From: Argyresthia goedartella
Taxonomy: Eukaryota > Arthropoda > Insecta > Lepidoptera > Argyresthiidae
Reading direction: 5' to 3'
NCBI GenBank assembly: GCA_949825045.1
Contig: OX463836.1
Span: forward strand, 14,980,329 to 15,044,328
DNA length: 64,000 bases
In this document: one piece after another, positions 47,901-59,900 of the stretch
Numbering within the stretch: position 1 is the stretch's first letter
How the letters are laid out: the number at the start of each line of letters is the position of its first letter
Made by a program: the position numbers and the translations under genes
Notes under the pieces: generated by a model
Told to the model about the DNA's origin: nothing
The model's input: the letters and a program-made list of their open reading frames with translations, nothing else
Databases searched by the model: none

Positions 47901-50900
47901 AGCCCCGTTTATCCTTCGTGTTAGGCTGAACATGTAAGAACAACAAAAAATACTTAAAACATAAACTTAAGTACAAATAAAATATTTAAAACATAAAAAG
48001 TGTTTTTGTTGATCCTTTTTTACTTTGATGTGTTTTGATGTGTTTTGATGTGCGATTAAATACTACTCTTTCTTTTTTATACCATTGATTAATTTAATTA
48101 CCAACTTTAGTCATTATTATGTTTTCATATTTTAATCATAATACCTTTGGACACTATTTACACAAACTGTTCTAGCCCCAAACTAGGATTCTGTCCCTTG
48201 GGTACTAGACAACGATGCACATACTTATATAGATAAATATTATACTTAGATAGATAAACAACCATGACTAGGGTGCAAACATCCGTTCTCATCAAACAAA
48301 TATTTGCCCCCACCGGGACTCGAACCCGGGACCCTAGGCTTCCATCACTGCCGACTCGGCCATTCGGGTCGTCAAATCATAATACAATAAACAAGTAACA
48401 TGTGCTTGGGATACGCAATATTATACTTGGTATTAAGAAATAAAGTGCACCATGAACCAGCTTTTTGTCTCAGCAAATAGTACTAAATTGTTTGTCGTGA
48501 TATAAATTATTGGTGACATCTATTTAGCAATAACATAAAATATTTGGTCTAAAATTAACTTTAAAGGCTTTTATATATTTTTATCTACACACGTACTGCG
48601 TTCAAAAACCGCACGTTACGATCAGCATTATGTTAAACTACTTGGTAAAAACTCGTTTCGTATCTGGAAAACTACACATCATGGTCATTATGTGTAGTTT
48701 TTATACATATAATGACATTCAAATTTCGAACGCCGACGCCCGCCTCGTGCCGCCCCTAGTTTGTCTGTGAAGTTGGTACTGACATTCAAATTTCGAACGC
48801 CGACGCCCGTCAGCGTGAAGTTGGTACTAAAGAACAAGCTAAACAATTGCAGAGCCACAATGCCGGTCAAACATGCGGTTCCTTATGATATGTGTGTAGA
48901 TAAACTAGTGTATGTAACTGTACATAATTAGGCATTAAAACTCTCGAGTGATATTATTATGAACACTCACGAGTTTTAATGCCCTCCATTATGCAGCAGT
49001 CACATAAACTACTAGTATGGCATAGAAAAAAATATATAACTCTAATCCCACAGTATTTCATGAAACACAATTTGGTGGTATTTTATCCATTCTGGCAGTC
49101 ATTTCGAATTTATTGTTAGTCAAATAAGTGCGTTTTTGGTAATCGTTTAAACACAAGCCTTTATAAATTCAAGGAATCGCGCACATATCTACGATTTTTT
49201 CATATGACTCACTGACTTTATACTTTGTACTGGGGCGCCATATATTGCGTTGCGTAGGGTACCACTGAGAGATTTGTACTTTGTACTTTGTACAGGGGCG
49301 CCATATATTGCGTTGCGTAGGGTACCACTGAGAGATTTGTACTTTGTACTTTGTACAGGGGCGCCATATATTGCGTTGCGTAGGGTACCACTGAGAGATT
49401 TGTACAGGGGCGCCATATATTGCGTTGCGTAGGGTACCACTGAGAGATTTGTACAGGGGCGCCATATATTGCGTTGCGTAGGGTACCACTGAGAGATTTG
49501 GCAAAATTCCTCCCCTAAGGGTGAGAAATGGGGGTTACAGTTTGTTGAAGATCAAAAACGAATTTACTTATAATAATAATAAATGTGGCCCATTAATATC
49601 CCCACCGAGTGGCACAGGCCTTTACCCGGATGCGAGTAAGATTAAGCCATACTCCACCACGTTGGCTCAGTGCGCGTTCATGGAAGTTGAAACGACCACT
49701 ACCACGTAGCGATAGTAGCCGGGACCTACAGCTTAACGTGTCATCCGAAACACTGAACGTCCGATACTGTGCTTAAGATAAATCAATTATCTCATTGGTA
49801 CATGGTCAGGAGACGAACCTGCATCTCCTGTGTGAGAAGCAAGCGTGAAACCCATTAGACCACGGAGCTTGGGTTATGAAATTTAAAATTTGCTGTTAGT
49901 TAGTTTATGTTTAGTAAATAATAACAATAATAATTGTTATTATGTAAAGCTTTTATCGATATTTGCCCCCACAAGGGGAAAAAAGGCGTTATACCAGTTA
50001 GTGATTTTTCCGGTTTTTCGACCATCACGGGAGTAGATCAGGGTTTTCAGGGTTGCACACTTGGGTATACGTTACTCTCAGGGGTACCAACATATTCAAA
50101 AATCGTAGATACATGCGCGTTTGCATGTTTTTTGTGTTGATGTAAACTGTACTACCATGTAAAAGTCTGTTGCGGGAGACAAGGTAATAAGGTAGACCTA
50201 GAATGAAACAAATTTACTTGAGATTAATATACCAGAGTTTCTTGGGGGTTGCTAGATCGATTTAGCTTTTGAGGGGTTTGGTACCTTAGGAGGGTCAGTT
50301 CATTGTCCGTCCGTCCGTTTGTCGCTCTGACCGTATGTCAAGACCATTTTTCGCGTACAGACACCAAGTTGAAATCAATATCGATTACTCAGGTCTATGG
50401 CCTATTGAAGTTGTGAAAAAATACTTAGATGACTTAATAATAATAATACCTTGGACACTATTTACACACATTGATCTAGCCTCAAACTAGGATATCCTGT
50501 ATCTTAGGTATTAGACAACGATGCACATACTTATATAGATAAATATTATATTTAGATAGATATACAACCATGACTAGGCTACAAACTCCGTTCCCATCAG
50601 ACAGATATTTGCCCCGACCGGGACTCGAACCCGGGACCCTTGGCTTCGTAGGCAGGGTCACTGCCGACTCGGCCATTCGGGTCGTCAACTCGGTCCAACG
50701 TTATTTGACTTTAACCACAATTTCCATCTAAGCAGTTTCTTGATTGTAAGTGTTCTGTTTCAGCTCAAAACGAGTCCGATTGTATAGCTAGTAAAATTGA
50801 CGTCATCGGTTGCTGTGTGAATTTGAAAAATAACAACTATCATGTGGTGAGTCTCTATTTATACAGTATACATATAGAACAGTAGATAATCATCGAACAA

Positions 50901-53900
50901 AGGTACATCGCACAGCTGCACACATGCGCGCGTGGTCGGTACGCACGCACACATAGCCTTCGGGAATGATGGAGACTGCTTCAATCGGGGCCGCGTCGCT
51001 GCCGCGTTCGCCCCAGTGCCACGCACGATATCAAAAGGAGCCGAATAGGCTTGTAACTAAGCACATACCTACCTAGTGCAGTTTAGCAACTTTTAAACTT
51101 ACTAGGAAATATTTTAAGTATAGTGGTAAGTATTCAAATACTCGATGAAGTGGGAAACTAGAAACACATACCTAACGATCTGTAATATTATTGCTTTGTG
51201 TAAACAATATTGTCTATTAAACTCAAACAGAAATACTTTGCATAGGTACCTACTTAAAAGAAAAATTTGTATTTTAGTTATGCCAAGCCACAAACGTGAC
51301 ACAGCCTGCGCATCGCTCGAAAATAGGTTACGAACGCTCCTAAACGGCCTCTGATTTACTACTGTTGTTCTATATATGTATACTGTGCCATTTATCAACA
51401 AACCCCCTAGCCTATTTTCGGAAATCACTTTTTAACTAAGCATTTCCAAATATACTTGAAATCGTCACAGCAAGCCATTACCTTCGATTTGACAAACCAT
51501 ACAGTTTGTAAAACTATTTTTTAATTTACTGAGTTGCCCCCCAAAAGTACCCATTCCCCCCCCCGATTCTAAATTCACGTGTATATGTGACACTTTCGTG
51601 TTTGAGTCACAGAAACACATACGTCTTCCAAATGTATTTATACTTTAATAAATATATTTGGTATTATTAATACTTATATTTACTTTTACAAGTTTTATCT
51701 ACACACGTATCATAAACCCTCTTTACTGCATCCAAAAACCGCACGTTACGATCAGCATAATGACACATTTAATGCCTAATTATGTACAGTTATATACACT
51801 AGTTTATCTACACACATATCATAAGCTCTCTTTGATGTGTTCAGGAACTGCATATTTGACCGGCATTGTGGCATTGAGTTGTTTAGCTTGTTCTGTAGTA
51901 CCAACTTCACAGACAAACTAGGGGCGGCATGCAGGCGGGCGTCGGCGTTCGAAATTTGAATGTCATAATATGTAGAAATTTGACACATTATGGTCATAAT
52001 GTGTAATTTTTCAGATAAGAAATGAGTTTTTACCAAGTAGTTTAACATTATTCTGATCGTAACGTGCGGTTTTTGTACGCAGTAAAGAGGGTTTATGATA
52101 CGTGTGTAGATAAACTACTATTATAAATACATTTGGTATTATTATTACTTATATTTACTTTTACAAGTTTTACACTCCTAGGACAGGCGGGTGATCCAAT
52201 GTTTCCGTTATTCCTTTTAAGGTACGGACGGAACCCTAATATTTGGCAAAAGGTTTTCATAATAGTAGTTTATGTGACTGCTGCATAATGGAGGGCATTA
52301 AAACTCGAGAGTGGGTTTATATCACTCGAGAGTTTTAATGCCTAATTATGTACAGTTACATACACTAGTTTATCTACACACATATCATAAGCTCTCTTTG
52401 ATGTGTTCAGGAACCGCATATTTGACCGGCATTGTGGTTCTGCAATTGTTAAGCTTGTTCTTTAGTACCAACTTCACGCAGACGGGCGTCGGCGTTCGAT
52501 ATTTGAATGTCAGTACCAACTTCACAGACAAACTAGGGACGGCACGCGGGTGGGCGTCGGCGTTCGAAATTTGAATGTCATTATATGTAGAAAAACTACA
52601 CATAATGACCATTATGTGTAGTTTTCCAGATACGAAACGAGTTTTTACCAAGTAGTTTAACATAATGCTGATCGTAACGTGCGGTTTTTGAACGCAGTAA
52701 AGAGGGTTTTTATACGTGTGTAGATAAAGGTGTTTATGTGTTTTTTTATAGGTGCTTGTCACAGACAACGCGGAACTGATATCCCAGGCCGAAGCGATCC
52801 AAATAGACTGTTACAGAAGAGAGCAAGCAGCACAGCTGCTCACTGAAACACAAGCAGTCACTTTCGATTCAAAAAAAATTGAGGTCACCTTCAGAAACGA
52901 TAATTCCGATATTATCGATATGCCTGAAGACGGAAAGGAGAATAATATTAATGGAACCAACAAAGATTTCAAAAAGACCAATGGCGCGGTGCCTTCAAAA
53001 ACAAATGAAAACCGAACACCGTTGCCAAATTTCAAAATGGCGTTGGAAAAAACTAAGGAAGCGTTCGAATTTGCGCGGAAGTATGTACTGAATACTGGAG
53101 GGACATTAGGTGACGATATGTCTATTGATTCTTTGGATACGATTAAGGATTTAGAAAATATGGAGATATCGGCTGCAAATGGCGATAATTTGTCTAGGGA
53201 TGCGTAAGTACTCGTATAACTGAGTCTCGTAATCAATTCGCCTTATACTGTGGTATTTTTGGACCCCTAGCCACATTTTTCACGTCATAGTACTGCAGAT
53301 GCAGGAGTACAATGAATTTATGAAATGAATAACGAATATATATAAAAAAAAAAATATTTTTTTTTTGCCAAGTTGTCCTAAATTATGCTCACTTACTCGT
53401 TTGTTCACCGCGCGCACTGCCCATTATTATTGTTGCCGCTCGCTCGCGGCTCGCGGCGCGTAGAGCGCAAAACCGAACGCGCCTAGAAAGTTAGGACTTA
53501 CAAAGTGGCGTAAAATGTAGATTTAAAAAAGGTAGAGACATTCTTTTATATTTATTTTATTTCATTTCTTTCTATAAATCATATTTACTTTTGGCTAGTG
53601 ATCCAAAAATAACCGTGTAACCGTGTAAGTTCCGCAACTGCAGGGAACATAGCATGCGAGTGAGCGAGACAGTAGTATGTCTCGCTCACTCGCGTCGACT
53701 TCACGTCGTCTGCAGGTGGGGTGGCTATATACTTCCACCTTAATGCGACCAACATTTAACTTATAATAACTACTAGCTAGCAAGTACTAAAATGCAATTC
53801 ATGAAAGAAACTGAGACTTGGCATTTGTTACAATTATTTTGTCCATATATCTGTATTTTACAATATTTTTGTTGAATCCGATACACAAGTATGGATATGG

Positions 53901-56900
53901 CGGTTTCTAGTTTCGGAGATAATAGTTGTTTTGTGTATCCTCAGACAAAAATGTGCGAATTTGGGTTTGATACATTTTGGTCAGAATAATTCATATTTGA
54001 TATAACAATTTTGTATTTAAAGTCTTACTTGTACTCTGTATCTTACGTTTTTGAATGATTTCAGTCAAAACTTTATAATTGTTTTATCTTCGTAACTTCT
54101 CTATTTTAGGACGTCATTTTTTATATCGATAGCAGTGACAGATTACTGGGGTCTGAATAACCCCAAACCCACCATACGGAACCTTCACCTGTGGAGTGAC
54201 ATTCTACAGCTGAAGGTACCATATAGTGGGTAAGGAGTTATGCATATTATTAAATGATTTAGTCCTAATACAAAAAATGCATTGAAGTGTAAAATTTTAA
54301 ACGACTTGAACAAATACGACAAGATTGCTTTTATTCAACAGGGCAGCCACATCCAAAGACACATACCAGTTGGACCTCGAGAAAGATCTAACCAACTTCA
54401 TCATGAACCTTCCGGCAATGGAGAAAAGAATTACCGAGAGACGAGAGGAGTGGCTGTGTACCTATTTTCAGACAATGGAGGATACGCTGACCAAAATTTT
54501 ACAGGTATACTATGGATACATTTATATCCAGTGTCACTTGGGCTACCTCAAACTATTAAACTGTGTTAGCTGCAAAAACTATATTAAAAAACTAATTTAC
54601 TTGCCAAATATGAGACACATTATTTGTTAAAATTTTTTAAAAGAGACACTTGTCTGAAACTGTGATGTCTGTCAAAAACTACGATACGTGCCAAAAATGA
54701 GACAATTGTCTTATACTGGGATATCTGCAAAAACTATGTTACCCATGAAAAATGAGGCACTTGTTCAAAACTGAGATATCTGTCGAAAAATAAGTTACTT
54801 GTCCAAAATGAGACAAAAACTGTGATATCCGTCAAAAACTACGTTACAGGTCAAAATGAGACACTTGTCCAAAACTGTGATATCTGTTTAAACTATATGA
54901 TGTGTCAAAAATGAGACACTTGTCCAGAACTGTGATTTCTGTCAAAAACTACGTTACTTGTCAAATATGAGACACATTATTTGTTAAAAATAAGACACTT
55001 GTCCAAAACCGTGATATCTTTCAAAAACTATGTTACGTGCAGGGAGGTCACGAACCTCATATGATGCGAATTTCGCACATTTATTTATTTATTTATTTAT
55101 TTATTAAGGTTTATACAACAGGTATACAACATAACGACTTAAAATACATAAAACTTAGCTCTAATTGTATACCCACAGCGTATATACACAGGAAGTTATA
55201 ATTTGGAGTAGACATGAGACCTAAGAGGTACAAATCTAAATTAAAGAAGAAAAAAAATAAAATTAAATAAAATAAATCATAAATGCCCAAATACTTGGTT
55301 TTCACTTAAAAAAAAAATATGGATGTTATAGTTATAATTATAGTTATAGGTTAAACAACGACTAAAGCAATCTCAAACAATTCAAAACAATGATTCAAAC
55401 TTAGACGAGACGTCTCAGTTGGTGTTTTAATAAGCCTGGTCTCGGATTGAATATATCCACTTCGTCGTGGGCCAGGCTGATGTCGTTTACAGCACGACAC
55501 ATTCTGTGAATAGGCCCATTCGACTCAGTGTTATTTCTGCAGACTGGAACGCTAAATATTTTCTTTTTTAAGCGCGTATTTAGACAACGCGTGTTGATAT
55601 TTAGTGACGACAGTAGTGAAGTGCCGATTTTGTTGTGAAGAATTTTGTGGAGATATGTTATATCACAGATCATACGTCTTTTTTTTAGTGTTTCGATGCC
55701 GAAATGTTCAAGTCTAGCCTCGTAGCCGGTAAGTTTACGCTTAAGACCGTGTCGTTTTGCTGCAGCCCTCAGAATTATCTGCTGTATGCGCTCTATTCTG
55801 TCATCGTGTACCGCATATTGAGGGGACCATATTATTGAGCCGTACTCGACCTGACTTCTTACGAGACTTAGGTATAGGGCGATGAGACTTTCCGGTTTTT
55901 TAAATCCTTTGGTAATACGGAGAATGAAACCGTTCAGTCTATTGCATTTAGAGGCTAGGTAGTTATAATGATCCCTAAACGTTAACTTGCTATCAAAGAT
56001 TACTCCAAGGTCTCTCATAGAATTCGTTGGTTGCAGAGGATTGTTGTCAAGCACGTATGTGAATGAAATATTTTTGGTTTTTTTGGAGAAGGTGATAACG
56101 AAGCATTTTGATACATTGAGGAACATAAAGTTGGATTTGCACCACTGGGACAGTGCATCTAGGTCGCGCTGAAGTGATAAGCAGTCATTTACTGAGTTTA
56201 TAATTTTATAGATTTTTAGATCATCCGCATATAGTAGGCATTTGCTTTGCAAAAGATAAACTAAATCGTTAATGAATAATATAAACAACAGGGGACCTAG
56301 ATGCGAACCCTGAGGAACGCCAGAGGGCATGGGCATTGGAGCTGACTTGAAGCCGTTTATGGCTACAATTTGGCTACGATTTTTTAGATAAGACTCGACC
56401 CATCTTAGCAGGTTTCCGTGAATACCGCACATGCGAATGCATTCGTTTAGAAAACAGCAATCAAAAAAATTGATCAACTTTATTTTTATTATTTACTATA
56501 AATTAGCAAAACAATTAGAACGGCAAACCAGCAATGGGCCATGCATTTTTCTGATATATATATATATATTTTGAAATATTATTTTGAAATTATAGACCAT
56601 TTTAAGAAATAAATTTGAATATTTTTGGGTTTTATTCATTGAGTCTATTTAAAAAACTAAGCTAAAATTTTACCCGCCAAAATTAACATGACGTCACGTC
56701 ACCAAGAAACGTAATGGGATAAAATTTGCTTACCACAAAAAAGCGGCAGTCCAGTCAACCAAAGAGAGCCAAGTATATGAGTGAAGTCAACTGTCAAACA
56801 AACATCACATCACTCACGTTTGTCCTAACCTGACTAAAATGAAATTATTGATTATTATTGTGATATTATTAAAAAATCTAATTATTTTTCATAATGGGAA

Positions 56901-59900
56901 GCAAATAGTGTTTCGTCCCATCGTGTTTAAACAGCAGTGATAACCCGGATTTGTTATTCGTACCAATTCTAGAACGTCTGCGAGAAGAATGGGTCGTCAA
57001 GTGAACGCAGAATATTTCTAGAACTATTCGCAGTTTTGTTTGGGCTACTTGGATCAAATTTTAATGATTGCTTGTGGGCTGATAAATTTGCAGGATGATA
57101 TAATAAAATTACACAAAAAATTTAAGAGTATGTACGGTTGTATTTATACAAAACAAATACTAGAAATATTATACACAAAATTTAATTTGTGCAGCTGACC
57201 ATAGCTGACTCAGCATTGATGCTACCAGAAGTACCACCGGTAGATAGATAGATGATGAGGTGGGACGCCTGCTGAACACGAGTGGATAATCGGTCCTCTT
57301 TGAGACTATTTCACCCAATTCCCAGCGTTTGAGCACCGGTTACTGTTGATTCAGCCGACTTCCCTCCCCAAATCTCCTTGTTCTTGAGCTGCTGGTATAG
57401 GCAGTCTGGAATCTGGCCCAATAAACCTGGTCTGCATTGCACCGGTTCGATATACCGCGGGTATACATATATATCGTATATATTGGCGGCCTCTGTGCCG
57501 CAGCGGTTGTGGCTCTGCCTACCATGCGAGAGGTCCCGGGTTCGATCCCCGGCTGGGAGTATAGAAAAGAAAAACCCTCAGGTCTTGGATATTTATATGT
57601 GTGTGACGTCGCTGTTTCTGGTTCCCACGACACAGGGTATCCTAGTGTGGGGCCAGAAGCAATGTATGTGCCTGTGTGTAAATCTGTGTTTATATGTGAT
57701 CACAGGTCCGCTTCTCACGCCAAAATAAAATCAGTAGGGAATGGTTGTAGGCACCTTACAATAAAAATTATAGGTATTATTAATGTTGCAAGAAAATATT
57801 TGTACAATTATATACGAAATTGCTTACCTATTAGCACAACAAACAAGTTAAGTTCTACAATATGCTTAATTCTTAAAACCCCAGGTTGTTTCGAGGTATC
57901 GCGATTTTGGACTTATGCCATGGTATTAAAATTCAAAACCTATAACGGGAAAATGGCATCATATGATGCCTTGGGTCATTGAGAAGAAGAGCATATTGTA
58001 GTTTAAATATCAAACGCGTTATACGTTATCAAGAAAACTTAAATCGTTTGTCACGGCAATACATATGCAATTTTGCAGTAGATGAAAAATCCCACCTGCG
58101 GAAGCTGGACAATCAGAACATTGTGACTCCAGGATCTCAGCATCAGTATCTATTTACATGAGGGCTTTGGCTCCTCTGGATTCAGCAATTTTGTGGTTGC
58201 TGGAATTCGACATAAATTTCGACATCATCATAATTTTGGTAACTTGAGGTAAATTCTTGTCGTAACGATCAAAAACGAAAGATAAAATATCAAAACAAAA
58301 CGCTGAATATAACAATATAACCTACAATCACGAGAGGTCACTCATAGATCACAGACTTTACAGGGAATAGATTGTCGTTTCACATTGTTTTTTTTTGTAG
58401 GTAAGACGGGCAGGTAAAAGCATTTTTACATACATCTTATAAAGATGTCATAGAAGGTCAAATTAATGTCATTGTGTTTTATTAAAATATATATATCTAT
58501 TTATTAATCTGATAAATAGTCGAAATGGTTTTGAGATTTCCGTTCCTGTCCAGAAAGTTAGCAACTCCAATTGTATTGTTACACATGTATTTAACAATCA
58601 AAGTTTAAAACAGGCTTATCATATTTCAAATAAGTAGGTAATTCACGCTGCTACCGCGCTGGACGCTTTGCTTGACGCGAATGTCGATGCGAATGTTCAA
58701 AATGATGCGAGTGATTCGCGTAATCGTAACACGACTGCGAATTTCCGCGATATCCCTACTGCGTGTCAAAAATCGATACTTGTCTAAAACGGTGACACTT
58801 GTCAAAAACTATGACACACCAGTGGCGGCTTTGGCCCTCAATACTTACTGAGGCGCCGCGCCGCCCGATAGAAAAAATGGCCAAGTGCGGGTCATACTTG
58901 CGGACTTAGGGCTCCGTACTATGGAAAGTTTAAGATATTAAAAATAAACGTTCTATTTTCACCGATCTTAACGTCTAATAACTTATGTGACGATGTATGT
59001 GTAAGTGTATAGTCAGCATACTTATTAGATAAAAATCTCTCAGTCAGACATTTTGTCATTCATATCACAGTCATTATGATAGATAATGTTTTCATGTCAT
59101 CATCGAGATTACAAATATATATGGTGAATTTTTAGAGCCCGCGATATATTTTTTAAATCTGAATATCCATTAAATGAAAATGTAGATTTATGACGGCTCA
59201 AAAGAACGCACGGCCAGCAATACAAATTTTGCAAGTAGGTACTTCCGCATAGCCAAATATAACGATCATACCACGAGCTTTGAAATGAACGAACGTTTTC
59301 CTACCATTCTTTAAGTCATTTTTATAAAAAAAATAAAAAATCAGGACAGGGGCGGAAACACGTTTTAATGATATCAGATATTTCCGATTCATTGCGCAAT
59401 GCAAACGGGGTTATTAGTAATAAAGCTACAATATCAAATCTTGGGTACATGATAAATTAGAATTTCGGCAGGATATCCAATTTTGAAGTAGGCTAGTTTT
59501 CATACTATAGATTAATTAATAAAAAAATATTGTACCGTACACTAAGTGTATTTATGTATTTGTATTTTGATGTAGGTGGTATGTAGGGTGCATACTGAGA
59601 GGTGAGGCGCAGCCTAAGTTGCCTACCCTATAAAACCGCCACTGTGACACAAACTTAGAAATTCTACGCTACGTCATTTTCATATTCGTTTTAATAATAA
59701 CAATACCTTGGACACTATTGACACACATTGATCTAGCCCCAAACAAGGATTCCCTGTACCTTGGGTACTAGACAACGATACACTTACTTATATAGATAAA
59801 TATTATACATAGATAGACAAACAACCATGACTAGGGTACAAACATCCGTTCTCATCAAACAAATATTTGCCCCCACCGGTACTAGAATCCGGGACCCTTG

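Noticed and set aside
48300..48374. tRNA gene
   Set aside because: A and B boxes are present, but the acceptor stem does not close and the same head recurs with a SINE body at three sites.
49169..49504. 111-residue repetitive protein
   Set aside because: The open frame is produced by a tandem repeat whose unit lacks stops. Both strands are open.
52311..52768. Overlapping open frames on both strands
   Set aside because: They lie in a non-coding fold-back repeat and appear in every copy.
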